Both the position numbers and the translations under genes were made by a program. Below are positions 43,317-52,262 of a stretch of 64,000 nt of DNA, piece by piece; position 1 is the first letter of the stretch; every line of letters begins with the position of its first letter. The stretch covers positions 16,536-80,535 of the forward strand of contig NZ_JAEHGC010000018.1 in the NCBI RefSeq assembly GCF_016107705.1, given 5' to 3'. The notes beneath the pieces are model-generated. The model was given only the letters and a program-made list of their open reading frames with translations, did not search any database and was not told the origin of the DNA. This DNA comes from Neobacillus cucumis. Lineage in GTDB: Bacteria; Bacillota; Bacilli; Bacillales_B; DSM-18226.

Positions 43317-43874
43317 ATGGATTTCGAGTTACCTGTTTTAGAAACAGAAAGGCTCATTCTTAGAAAAGTAACGCAGGAAGATCTGGAAGACATCTTTTCC
43401 TATGGTTCCATTGAAGAGGTAACCAAATATGTTACATGGAATACACACCGGACGTTAGCGGACTCACAGGTGTTTATTGATTTTGCTTTAAATCAATATG
43501 AGCAAAAGAAAATTGCGCCGTGGGGAATTGAATACAAAGAAACGAGCAAAATGATTGGATCGATTGACTTTGTTTCCTGGCAGCAGCACCATAAGATAGC
43601 GGAAATTGGCTATGTTCTTTCACCAAATTATTGGGGAAAGGGAATCATCACGGAGGCTGCAAAGAAAATTATTCAATATGGCTTTGAAGAAATGGATTTA
43701 GTGCGGATCCAAGCAAGGTGTTTTGTTCAAAACATTGGGTCTGCTCGAGTCATGGAAAAAGCAGGCATGTCTCTTGAAGGTATCATGAAAAAAGCTTTGT
43801 TTATTAAAGAAAATCACTGGAATTTAAAAATGTATGCGATTTTAAAGGAAGAATTTCTAAAAATAGCACAGTGA
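43317..43874 (+). CDS. RimJ/RimL-type GNAT acetyltransferase
   Basis: 185 residues. 'LETERLILRKVTQEDLEDIF' opens the protein as in ribosomal-protein acetyltransferases; 'LSPNYWGKGIITEAAKKII' near residue 101 is the acetyl-CoA loop and 'ARVMEKAGMSLEG' lies near 142. GAAGGTGG precedes the ATG. The target is unknown. Confidence 0.9.
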   Translation: MDFELPVLETERLILRKVTQEDLEDIFSYGSIEEVTKYVTWNTHRTLADSQVFIDFALNQYEQKKIAPWGIEYKETSKMIGSIDFVSWQQHHKIAEIGYVLSPNYWGKGIITEAAKKIIQYGFEEMDLVRIQARCFVQNIGSARVMEKAGMSLEGIMKKALFIKENHWNLKMYAILKEEFLKIAQ

Positions 43875-43901
43875 TCGATGATCTAGTTTTCGCGCATTGT
43901 C

Positions 43902-44075
43902 GGGCACTAAGGCCGATCTTCGATGACCTTGGACATCATATTTTTGCTCTTTCGGGCATTGAGACGGCTCTTCGGTTACCGCGAACATCATATTTTTGCT
44001 CTTCTGGGCATTGAGATGGCTCTTCGGTTACCGTGGAACCAGATTTTTTGCTTCTTCGGTCACTAAGACCAATTA
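43902..44075. repeat. 52-bp tandem repeat array B
   Basis: Units start at 43902, 43954, 44006 and 44058, exactly 52 bases apart. The unit reads GGGCATTGAGACGGCTCTTC, GGTTACCGCGAACATC, ATATTTTTGCTCTTC. The first and last units are diverged (GGGCACTAAGGCC and GGTCACTAAGACC) but in phase. Period and core match arrays A and C. Confidence 0.88.
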
Positions 44076-44128
44076 TATCTCTTTGAGTATATCATCTACA
44101 CCCATTATTTAACATAATATTTTGGACC

Positions 44129-44205
44129 GATATTAACACATTTCTGCAGAAAATCAACACTTATTTAAATATATAACACACTTTTATACGGTATTGACAA
44201 TTTGA
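44129..44205. repeat. degenerate 21-bp repeat array F
   Basis: GATATTAACAC, AAAATCAACAC, ATATAACACAC and GTATTGACAA follow at ~21-base steps (ends at 44139, 44160, 44181 and 44200). The core resembles GATATCAACAC of array E. Confidence 0.65.
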
Positions 44206-44215
44206 TCGCAAAGAT

Positions 44216-45049
44216 TCACCCCCATTTTTGCTTAAGCATCTCAATCTCTTCTTTATGGCTAATCCCCTCATCATCCGGTGTTTCTAAAATAAAAGGAATC
44301 TCCTTTAAAAGTGTCGAAGGTATGAAGGTTTCAAATTGCTCTTCGTTAATATGGCCAGTACCAAAAATATTGGCATGGCGGTCTTTCTTTGAACCGGTTG
44401 GATATTTCGAGTTATTAAAATGTATGATTTGCAACTCTTCCCAATAGCCTAAATCTACGCCTTTTGCAAATAAATCCTCAGCATTTTCACCATTCCAAAG
44501 TCCGCTTGCAAAAGCATGACAGGTATCGAGACAAAAACCGATTTTCTCTGGATACTCACATAAATTCCTGATTTGGACCAATTCTTCAAGTGTGGTGCCA
44601 AGGGCCCCTTTCGTCCCGGCATTATTTTCTAATAAAACCAGACAGTCCCCGTCCCACTGACGAAGAACCGAATTTAACATATCGAGCATCAAATGATAGC
44701 TGGCTAGAGGATCTGTTTGGCTGATTTGGCTGCCAAAATGCACCACCACTCCTACCGAGCCACAGGTGTTGGCAATCTCCAAATCATTTAACAACGATGC
44801 AATCGTTAATTCCCGTTTATCCTCTGTTGGCGTAAGACTTGTAGGATAGGGTGTATGGGCAACGGATATAAGTCCATGCTCTCTACAAAAACTTTTACAG
44901 CTTACCGCATTTTCCAGATCAAAATCTTTTACCGAAAGACTTCTCGGGTTTTTCGGAAAATATTGAAAAGCGGATGCACCATATGCAACCGCTCGTTTTG
45001 CCGCTCCTAGATATCCATTTTTAATACTGATATGACAACCGAATTTCAT
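44216..45049 (-). CDS. endonuclease-IV-like TIM-barrel protein
   Basis: 277 residues, about 20 shorter than standard Nfo/YqfS. Motifs of the AP-endonuclease-2 family are visible: 'FGCHISIKNG' near residue 3, 'VAHTPYPTSL' near 63, 'LENNAGTKGALG' near 141, 'GFCLDTCHAFASG' near 174 and 'FNNSKYPTGSKKDRHANI' near 213. The last motif normally reads LNDSK and the barrel normally gives IGxG; here there is Asn for Asp and FGTG. It probably repairs abasic sites, but it is a divergent member. Confidence 0.82.
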   Translation of the reverse strand: MKFGCHISIKNGYLGAAKRAVAYGASAFQYFPKNPRSLSVKDFDLENAVSCKSFCREHGLISVAHTPYPTSLTPTEDKRELTIASLLNDLEIANTCGSVGVVVHFGSQISQTDPLASYHLMLDMLNSVLRQWDGDCLVLLENNAGTKGALGTTLEELVQIRNLCEYPEKIGFCLDTCHAFASGLWNGENAEDLFAKGVDLGYWEELQIIHFNNSKYPTGSKKDRHANIFGTGHINEEQFETFIPSTLLKEIPFILETPDDEGISHKEEIEMLKQKWG

Positions 45050-45230
45050 AAAATCCCGTCCAATCCTTTATTTGTAAAAATAGAGTTTGCTACTTTCAAA
45101 ATTATATACTTGGGAAGAAAGATGCCTATTCCCCAAGAAGGTAAACGACGTGGGGTTATTCCTAATCGCTTTCCCAATTAAATTTAAGGTTGCTGGAGAG
45201 GTACAAAAACTATCAAATTTAAATTTTTTC

Positions 45231-45257
45231 AAAAAAAGGTGAGGAGATTTCCTCACC
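45231..45257 (-). terminator. terminator after the carboxypeptidase gene
   Basis: On the minus strand GGTGAGG and CCTCACC form a 7-bp stem with a 6-base loop, followed by seven T. Confidence 0.85.
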
Positions 45258-45261
45258 GTTT

Positions 45262-46749
45262 TTAAGTACCCGCCAACACCTCAACAATCCTGTCTTCAAT
45301 CTTCTTTCCTTTTTTCTCATCCAACAAATTATTCAACAAAATGGAAAAAATCAGCTTTTCTCCTCTTTTTGTTTGAACGTATCCGGATAAGGAAGTCACG
45401 GTGCTAATCGTCCCTGTTTTAGCCCAAACCTTACCTTTTGTTAATGGGGTCTTTAAACGGTATCTTAGGGATCCCCCTACCATTTTCTCATTTTCACCCG
45501 CGACCGGCAGTGAATTCAGGAAAATAGGAAACCAAGATTTGTTTTGGACAGAATATAGCAATTGTGAAATTTGATTGGCTGGTATTAAATTCACATGGGA
45601 TATACCGGATCCATCCCTGAGCAGCATTGTCTTCAGGTTGACCCCAAACTTTGGAAGCTCATTTTGAATGACCTCAAGACCTTTTTCCCAGCTTCCCTCA
45701 CCTTTCACCACTCGGCCCATTTCCTTTGTCAAAACCTCAGCATGGCCATTATTGCTTAACTTCATAAAGGGAACGAGCAGCTCGGAAAGCGGCATCGAGG
45801 AATGACTGACTCGCTCTATAGCGTCTTTAGGCGTTTTCCCTGTTTTAATTTTTCCTGTTAATTTAATTCCATGTTCGGAAAGAGATTGTTTAAATAATGC
45901 GAGCGTATAATTAGTTGGTTCCCAAACACCTACCCACTCTCGCTCATTTTTACTGTTCTTCGGAATGAGCCCTGATATCGTGATGATATTATTTCCGTGT
46001 CCCCGCTCCATTTTAAGATCCTTTTTAGAGTCAGATGCCCCGGTAACCGCTCGATTGACTATTTTTACAAAGTTTGTTTTCGGTGACAGCGATACAGTTG
46101 GTTTCATTCCCTTTTGACTGCCCGGCTTAACCTGTACAATAATCGTTCCCGCATCGTAGTCCTGATCAGGCGAAACGGTCAAGGCGGAAATTTGCGTACC
46201 ATAGTAGGTGGTTTCATCGGACCAAGGTAAATCGGTTGAATAACGGACATGATCAAAATAGGAATCATCCCCAATCAGGTTACCCTTAACTTTAACAATC
46301 CCACTCAGTTTAAGCTGCTCCGCCATGTGGTCTAGATCCGCTTTTAAAAGGGTTGGGTCGCCCTTTCCTTTTAAATACAGGCTGCCATACAAGGTTTTTC
46401 CTTTTATTCTGCCTTTTGTCAGCACTTCTGTATTAAAGCGGTAATTCTCCCCCAAAGTATTTAGTGCCGCAGCCGCGGTCAACAATTTCATATTTGAAGC
46501 CACTCGCAGACGGGTATTCCCCATGTGGTCATAAATGATTTGCCCTGATGATGCTGACCGCACACTGATTCCGTCAATTGCTCCTTGTAAATCAGGTTCA
46601 TTCATGATGAGTTGATTTAATTTTTGGTCCAGTGACACAGGGGCTTTGGCCTCAACCGGGGTTTCGAGTATGTATGGTACCGTAGCAGAAATGAAAAGAA
46701 ATAATATAAGCAGCGAATTTTTTACTCTTTTATTCAAGCCTTTTTTCAA
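45262..46749 (-). CDS. dacC: PBP4-type D-alanyl-D-alanine carboxypeptidase
   Basis: 495 residues with a signal peptide ('KNSLLILFLFISATVPYI' followed by a small-residue site near 34). The S13 penicillin-binding motifs are SNMK near residue 85 (nucleophile Ser, Lys), SNNG near 334 and KTGT near 443. It trims peptidoglycan stem peptides outside the membrane. It resembles B. subtilis DacC. No coding neighbour appears functionally linked. Confidence 0.92.
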   Translation of the reverse strand: MKKGLNKRVKNSLLILFLFISATVPYILETPVEAKAPVSLDQKLNQLIMNEPDLQGAIDGISVRSASSGQIIYDHMGNTRLRVASNMKLLTAAAALNTLGENYRFNTEVLTKGRIKGKTLYGSLYLKGKGDPTLLKADLDHMAEQLKLSGIVKVKGNLIGDDSYFDHVRYSTDLPWSDETTYYGTQISALTVSPDQDYDAGTIIVQVKPGSQKGMKPTVSLSPKTNFVKIVNRAVTGASDSKKDLKMERGHGNNIITISGLIPKNSKNEREWVGVWEPTNYTLALFKQSLSEHGIKLTGKIKTGKTPKDAIERVSHSSMPLSELLVPFMKLSNNGHAEVLTKEMGRVVKGEGSWEKGLEVIQNELPKFGVNLKTMLLRDGSGISHVNLIPANQISQLLYSVQNKSWFPIFLNSLPVAGENEKMVGGSLRYRLKTPLTKGKVWAKTGTISTVTSLSGYVQTKRGEKLIFSILLNNLLDEKKGKKIEDRIVEVLAGT

Positions 46750-46808
46750 ACCTCCTTTTTTCCTTTAAAGTTTGTCCAAAAGTTTTCGAAAAAAAATTGC
46801 CAGACCAC

Positions 46809-48083
46809 TTAAATTATATTTTTTACAACCGATATATTTTGATTAAGATATTCCCAATTTTGTGGAGCGGGCAGGCTTAATTGCCAAAAGGTAGTTCCTA
46901 AAAGCAAATATACGTCCATTAATTTATATTTTTCCATATAACTTCGAATATCCTCAAACCAGACCACATGCTCCTCATTATTTTTCCAAAGACGGTACCA
47001 TGGCGATTTCGCGGTAATATCGAACTGAATTTGTTGACCTGTTGCAATCGCTTGGTTTTGAGCGGCAAGAACAGATAAAGCATGTGTTGCATGAGTAGAA
47101 GCAATTTTGTCATACCCATAAAGAGGCAGAGCGATTTGTAGCTTCTGCGGATTGATTTGCGTAAGTGAATAACGGACGACTTGCTCCATCCAAGTAATAG
47201 GAGCAATCGGATCAGGCGGGCCTGTTGGATACCCGTAATCAATGGTCATAACAGCCACAATGTCAGCTGCATTTCCAATCGCCATATAATCATAAGCTCC
47301 AATAATGCGATTCGTCGGAATATCGGCCGTCTTGGCATGAACATTCACATGAAGAATCAGATTGCCTAATGCCATTTTTAAATCAACTAGAAATTTATTG
47401 AAGTCCTGCCGCCTTGGCGGAGGAATAAATTCAAGATCGATACTCACCCCGCCAAAACCTCTTTGAATGGTTAAGTTAACAATGCTTGCAATTAAATTTT
47501 GACGATAGACTGGACTTTCTAACACCTTTCCCGCGAGCTCAGCACTAAAGTCACCTTTCGTAAAATTTCGGATCATCAATAAAGGGGTAATGTTTAGTTG
47601 ATTGCATTTGGTTACGATGTCAGAATCCTCAATCTCATTAAAAGCAAAGCCTTCTTCCGTAAAGGAATAGGCAACGACTGCTAAATAGGTAAGTTGGTTA
47701 GCCAACGTATCAAGTGTGGTAAGAATATCTCCTATTGAAGACGGAACAATAAAGCCAAGAGTTGTTAAGTTCATTTTAATAGGTGAAGGGATAGCAATAA
47801 TTTGCCCTATCACCATCCGGTTGGGATTAATACGAGGATTGGCTGCTAAAATTGCAGCTGCATTCGTGTTAAAAAGATTGGCTATCTGCCAAATTTGATC
47901 CCCAGCTTTTATATGGTAATAGCGAATGGGCAGCTGTGTATCGGGAAGATATAGTGCAAGGCCGGGTACGAGGGATGTTGTAGAAGTTAAACCATTTACT
48001 TGGGCAACGGTTTGCAGGGGTATCCCATACATCCTGGATATCCCCCACAAATTCTCTCCTTTACGAACCACATGTACCGCCAT
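46809..48083 (-). CDS. LysM/GH18 spore cortex-lytic or spore-envelope glycosidase
   Basis: 424 residues from the ATG at 48083 (AAAGGTG upstream). Two LysM domains occupy residues ~2-46 and ~53-98 ('VHVVRKGENLWGISRMYGIP', 'YYHIKAGDQIWQIANLFNTN'). A GH18 domain follows, with 'GFGGVSIDLEFI' near 211; the last E is the catalytic acid, although the full DxxDxDxE motif is reduced. B. subtilis YaaH and SleL have this plan and act on spore cortex during germination. There is no signal peptide, as in other spore-layer enzymes. Confidence 0.9.
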   Translation of the reverse strand: MAVHVVRKGENLWGISRMYGIPLQTVAQVNGLTSTTSLVPGLALYLPDTQLPIRYYHIKAGDQIWQIANLFNTNAAAILAANPRINPNRMVIGQIIAIPSPIKMNLTTLGFIVPSSIGDILTTLDTLANQLTYLAVVAYSFTEEGFAFNEIEDSDIVTKCNQLNITPLLMIRNFTKGDFSAELAGKVLESPVYRQNLIASIVNLTIQRGFGGVSIDLEFIPPPRRQDFNKFLVDLKMALGNLILHVNVHAKTADIPTNRIIGAYDYMAIGNAADIVAVMTIDYGYPTGPPDPIAPITWMEQVVRYSLTQINPQKLQIALPLYGYDKIASTHATHALSVLAAQNQAIATGQQIQFDITAKSPWYRLWKNNEEHVVWFEDIRSYMEKYKLMDVYLLLGTTFWQLSLPAPQNWEYLNQNISVVKNII

Positions 48084-48201
48084 ATCATCACACCTTTTCT
48101 GTATCCTTTTAACCATCTTATGGAGATGATTTGCTAATATACTAGAGAGGGTGAAGATATTTTAGCTATTTAAAGGAAAATAGAACTACGTATTTCCCTA
48201 A

Positions 48202-50796
48202 TTATAACCGTGGATCGATCGGTTCCGCCTCGAGCGCCAACACGCCCAGCACACATTCATGCACTCTTTCCAATGACTCCCGCTGCACAAACCTTTGAAC
48301 CGATCCAAGTCCCAGGCAAAACTCCTTTACAGCATTACGCTGCTTTTTCCCGGTATTTCTTTGTTTTAACCTCATCAGATTTTCAGGCTTTAAATAATCA
48401 ATCCCGTAAATAATATGCAAATACTTGCGCCCTCTTACTTTAATTGCCGGCTGCAAGAGTTTTCCTTTATGACGGGCCACAAAATTTTCAGGTTTCACAA
48501 CAAACCCCTCATGACCATTTTCTGTCATTTCTTCCCACCACTTGATCGCCGTCTCCATCGAAGCCTCATCCGATACCACACGATATTCCGTTTCGATAAA
48601 TAAGGAAGAAAGACGGCTAAACTCGCGATTTTTTTCCATGTGCCACACATGCGGTTGGTCAAAAAAGGTTTGATTGCTATGCGCCAGAGTATGGAAGGGA
48701 GCAATTTGAATTCCCTCTATTCCTTCTGTTTCCCAGCAATAGTTTTGATAAACTTCATTAAATATCTTCGCTTCATTAAGCTCCTCTCTAGTTTCCTGGA
48801 GCCACTCGGTTACATCCTTGCCACCTTCAATCGCCTTTTCAAGCATCTCCTTAACCTTCATTCGATCCAGCAATGCCATTTCCCCAACATGCGCATATTG
48901 ATTAAGAATCAAATCCTTTGCCTTTAAATTCCACGGGAGAATTTCGGCATCAAGCAGGACAAAATCGGTGTTGTATTTTTCAAAATACCCGCTTAAATCG
49001 CGATTAAGTATCTCCAAAATCCGTTCGCCTAAATCTTTTTGAAAAAACGGCCTTCCTGTTCGGGTATAAATGGTCCCCAATGTTTCCCTGCCCACATACT
49101 CTTTAGCTACTTGTTTATTTTTAAAAAGAAACAAAATGCCGCGGCTGCCCATATGCTTTTTCTCGACGACCATTTTATTGATGCCATTCGCTTGATAATA
49201 TTCAAATGCTTCCAATGGATGCTCTAAATATCCCTCTAATCTTGATGGCTTTGGCGTTGGGCTCATCGTTGGCGGAATATAAGGGATTTCCTCAATCGGT
49301 ACGGTAAAATGAGAAAGATCATCTAAAGCAGACTTGACTCCATCGGCAGCAATCGCAATATGCCTGTTTTGCTCTGTCGAAACAGCAAATCCCTCAATAA
49401 ATTTACGGATATTCGGTGGGGCAAGCCTTTTGCTTTCCCATTCTCGTAAAGGATTGTCAGGGACATTGGCATAATCTTGCTTCGCTTTCACTGAAACCAA
49501 GTCCATTTCAGGATAGCGGATTGCCGTTAACCTACCTCCAAATACGGCCCCCTGGTCAATATTCAAGGTATGATTGATTTGCAAGGGCTGCGGTTTCGGG
49601 TCATGCCCCCAAAGAATTAGCTCACTTGATTTATGGTTAAGCGTCCAATCCTTTCGCAGCGGTTTCCCGTTTTCATCCAGGCCATCCGTATCGCCATACC
49701 GGCAAAAGTCGGAAATCCTTGGGGATTGCTTGCCAATATAGTAATCTTTAATACCGGCATGGACGGCAACGGCGACATTTACGCCATTTTTCTGGATAAT
49801 ATAATGCGATTTTGCCTCTAAAAGCATTTCTTTTACTTGCTTCTTTAATAGGTCAACAGCATCTTTTCCAGCTTGTTTTTCAAAGATTTCAAACTCAGCT
49901 TCAACCTTTTCATCGCCATGAGCGAGCGTTACTTGACGCCCATCTAGCCAGCGGGCAATTTTCCAGCCGTGGTTACTGTCAATCATATAAGCCAGACCTG
50001 CTTCGATATGCTTATGGAAAAATTGCAAGGTATCAATGGAGCGAGGTCCGCGGCTCATTACATCCCCTAACGAAAGAATTTTTCGCCCATCCGGATGGAC
50101 ATAGTACCCTTCCTGATTTTCCAAATATCCAATCTTTCCTAATAATTCAATAAACTCGTCATAACATCCATGAATGTCGCCGATCAAATCAATTCCATTA
50201 CCCACATCGATTACAAGTGGATTTTTTAAACGATGTACTTCTAAAGCCTGGATCTCTTCCTCATTTAAAATATAACATCGTTGGAAGCCTTCTTTTTTTA
50301 TCGAACGAAGTGTTTTTTGGAACTGTTGAAACTGCTGTTTAATTCTTTTCTTCCCGCGGGGGAATTCCCTTTCTGAATCCCTTTCTAGCAGTTCTTTTTC
50401 TGGAACGTTCAACACGATAGCTGAGGCCGGGACATGGTGTTTTTTTGCAATTTCCAGGTACCGCTCGCGATCTTCCACCCGTAAGTGCGTGGCATCAATC
50501 AGAGTTAATTTATTGAGTCGGCAGCGTTTTTCAATTAAAAAATCCATTGCCTGAAAAGCCTCTTTAGAAATTTGGTTGTATTCATCATATAATGCATCAG
50601 CCTCATCCCTCGGCCGATCATTCCAAGTGATATATTCAACATCACTAACAAGAACGCGGAACTGATCCGAACTCACGACTTCAGAGGGCAGAATTACTTT
50701 TTCAGCGATTAAGCGATTTAAAACCGTTGTTTTTCCCGAATTGGAAGGTCCGACAAATAACACAATCCCTGTATGGGGCAAATGAATAATCCTCAT
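48202..50796 (-). CDS. pnkp: polynucleotide kinase-phosphatase-ligase (RNA repair)
   Basis: 864 residues from the third of three adjacent ATG codons, which has GGAAGGAGGG 6 bases upstream. Three enzymes are fused: a 5'-kinase (P-loop GPSNSGKT near residue 16), a metallophosphatase ('IGDIHGC' near 208, 'GDVMSRGP', 'SNHGWK', 'WGHDPKPQP'), and a ligase with adenylation motif 'KKHMGSRG' near 550. Bacterial Pnkp heals and, with Hen1, seals cleaved RNA such as tRNA cut by ribotoxins. The usual VD of GDxVDRGP is MS here. The gene overlaps the hen1 stop by ATGA. Confidence 0.93.
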   Translation of the reverse strand: MRIIHLPHTGIVLFVGPSNSGKTTVLNRLIAEKVILPSEVVSSDQFRVLVSDVEYITWNDRPRDEADALYDEYNQISKEAFQAMDFLIEKRCRLNKLTLIDATHLRVEDRERYLEIAKKHHVPASAIVLNVPEKELLERDSEREFPRGKKRIKQQFQQFQKTLRSIKKEGFQRCYILNEEEIQALEVHRLKNPLVIDVGNGIDLIGDIHGCYDEFIELLGKIGYLENQEGYYVHPDGRKILSLGDVMSRGPRSIDTLQFFHKHIEAGLAYMIDSNHGWKIARWLDGRQVTLAHGDEKVEAEFEIFEKQAGKDAVDLLKKQVKEMLLEAKSHYIIQKNGVNVAVAVHAGIKDYYIGKQSPRISDFCRYGDTDGLDENGKPLRKDWTLNHKSSELILWGHDPKPQPLQINHTLNIDQGAVFGGRLTAIRYPEMDLVSVKAKQDYANVPDNPLREWESKRLAPPNIRKFIEGFAVSTEQNRHIAIAADGVKSALDDLSHFTVPIEEIPYIPPTMSPTPKPSRLEGYLEHPLEAFEYYQANGINKMVVEKKHMGSRGILFLFKNKQVAKEYVGRETLGTIYTRTGRPFFQKDLGERILEILNRDLSGYFEKYNTDFVLLDAEILPWNLKAKDLILNQYAHVGEMALLDRMKVKEMLEKAIEGGKDVTEWLQETREELNEAKIFNEVYQNYCWETEGIEGIQIAPFHTLAHSNQTFFDQPHVWHMEKNREFSRLSSLFIETEYRVVSDEASMETAIKWWEEMTENGHEGFVVKPENFVARHKGKLLQPAIKVRGRKYLHIIYGIDYLKPENLMRLKQRNTGKKQRNAVKEFCLGLGSVQRFVQRESLERVHECVLGVLALEAEPIDPRL

Positions 50797-50798
50797 CA

Positions 50799-51695
50799 TC
50801 ATCCCTCCTTCCTTGTAAATATCGCCATTTGTGTCGGCTGACCAAAGGTTGGATGCTCCTCACCAATCCCATGAAATTGAACATGATAAGAAGTTCCTTC
50901 TATCCACTCGGCGCATTTTTGCTGAAATTCATTTCGTGTCCATTCAAAGCGATGGTCATTATGCCGCATCTCCACGTCCATTTCATAGACGACATTGTAT
51001 TCCTGATTGGGTGTCGTAACGATTAGGACCTGTGGGCGATAATCATGGAAGATCATTTTAAAAATGTTCCCCAACCGAGCTTCATCGATATGTTCAATGA
51101 CTTCACATAAAATCATAATGTTTTTATTTTGCAAACGCTCGTCAAAATAAAACAGTGACCCCGCCATTGTTGTAGGTTCGAGAAACCCAGATTGTTCCTT
51201 CGCTTGATGAAACCTGTCCAAGGCACGTAACCGAGCTTTATTCGAGGGCTCTACCGCAAGAATCTCCATTACTCCTTCTACAAAACCAAGCAAGGTCGAT
51301 AACTTTCCTTCACCGGAACCAAGGTCAATAATCGTTTCTTTGTTTGGTAATCCTTTAATAGAATCAATTATCGTCTGATAGCGAAGGTCATTTAAGCGAA
51401 CCTTTGGCAGCTCAGTCTTAGAAGGCTCCGGCTCAAAAAACTTTGACTGTGAAATCAGGTTTTCAAATCTTAATGTACGTTTTACAATCAACTGCTTTAA
51501 CGGATGGTTTTCAAGCCACCCTTCCCCGTATCGGTCTAGTTTTTCTATTTCTTTTTCATCAATAAAATAATGCTTATAGTTATCCATCACCGGGATGAGA
51601 ATAAACACATGTTTCAGGGCATTTTGAAGGGACTGCCGCCCTTTTAAGGTAATAAATTTTGCCGAGCTTTTTTCATGAATTTTCTTATTTGCCAC
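50799..51695 (-). CDS. hen1: Hen1 RNA 3'-terminal ribose methyltransferase, C-terminal part
   Basis: 298 residues. The methyltransferase holds 'TIIDLGSGEGKLSTLLGF' (AdoMet site) near residue 122, the metal-binding 'CEVIEHIDEARL' near 195, and 'HNDHRFEWTRNEF' near 245. Hen1 puts a 2'-O-methyl mark at the break before Pnkp seals it. The nearest start is GTG at 51695, without a good ribosome site. It is in the same frame as the upstream piece at 51717-52139 and is separated from it by one TAG and seven sense codons, so the two are one gene interrupted by a stop. Confidence 0.9.
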   Translation of the reverse strand: MANKKIHEKSSAKFITLKGRQSLQNALKHVFILIPVMDNYKHYFIDEKEIEKLDRYGEGWLENHPLKQLIVKRTLRFENLISQSKFFEPEPSKTELPKVRLNDLRYQTIIDSIKGLPNKETIIDLGSGEGKLSTLLGFVEGVMEILAVEPSNKARLRALDRFHQAKEQSGFLEPTTMAGSLFYFDERLQNKNIMILCEVIEHIDEARLGNIFKMIFHDYRPQVLIVTTPNQEYNVVYEMDVEMRHNDHRFEWTRNEFQQKCAEWIEGTSYHVQFHGIGEEHPTFGQPTQMAIFTRKEG

Positions 51696-51716
51696 GCCGC
51701 GTTCAAGGTTTACCTG

Positions 51717-52139
51717 CTAGCCGTTTGGTTCGAATAATGCGTGAACCTCCTCATCATTTAAATCAGTCGCAACCGGACCAAAGGCTAGTTCTATTTCAAA
51801 GGGATGCTGTACCCATTTCAGATATTCTTCTTGTGGTTTCCCATTTAACGCAGTGCCCAGCGCTTTACGAATAGCTGAAGTGAAAATACTGCTAACCGCA
51901 AACTCGCGATCATTTATGTAGGAGGTAATATCATATAAGTCCGCAGAGTTCCGTACTAAATCTATAGCGTCCGGTTTTACATAAATCAGAAATTGGACCT
52001 CATTCGGTGTAAAGATTGTGTAGACAATTCGGGTTTTAAAGCCCTTTTCATCCCGTTCATAAAGATTATTTGGATTTTTAGCAAGAAGATAGGAAACGGC
52101 TTCCGCCCCCTGCCCCCTTACAGTGAATGAAAGCTGCAT
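51717..52139 (-). CDS. hen1: Hen1 N-terminal ligase-activating part
   Basis: 140 residues from the ATG at 52139 (GTGAGGTG 6 bases upstream). 'MQLSFTVRGQGAEAVSYLLA' and 'YINDREFAVSSIFTSAIRKALGTALNGK' characters match the N-terminal domain of bacterial Hen1. That domain is known to switch on the Pnkp ligase. It ends 'EVHALFEPNG' at a TAG, where full-length Hen1 proteins continue. The domain may therefore still be made alone. Whether the methyltransferase half is reached by read-through is open. Confidence 0.85.
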   Translation of the reverse strand: MQLSFTVRGQGAEAVSYLLAKNPNNLYERDEKGFKTRIVYTIFTPNEVQFLIYVKPDAIDLVRNSADLYDITSYINDREFAVSSIFTSAIRKALGTALNGKPQEEYLKWVQHPFEIELAFGPVATDLNDEEVHALFEPNG

Positions 52140-52211
52140 GTACTGCACCTCACTTTACGGTGTATTATTTTCCCATTATTTCATATATAAGGAATGATTG
52201 CCAAGCAGAAG

Positions 52212-52235
52212 AAAAAACCACACAAGACTGTGTGG
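52212..52235 (-). terminator. terminator after jetC
   Basis: On the minus strand CCACACA and TGTGTGG form a 7-bp stem with a 4-base loop, followed by six T. It separates the Wadjet operon from hen1-pnkp. Confidence 0.8.
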
Positions 52236-52262
52236 CATTTTGTGCTATATCATTGATTCAAC

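Larger units (their letters stand above)
43875..44215. other. repeat-filled convergent intergenic region
   Basis: A 341-base gap between convergent genes. It holds 52-bp array B and, after a 60-base link, 21-bp array F. No clean terminator for either gene is seen, so the arrays themselves may lie in the 3' ends of the transcripts. Confidence 0.6.

Noticed and set aside
45068..45256. 62-residue frame between nfo-like and carboxypeptidase genes
   Set aside because: It overlaps the carboxypeptidase terminator and shows no ribosome site or family signal.
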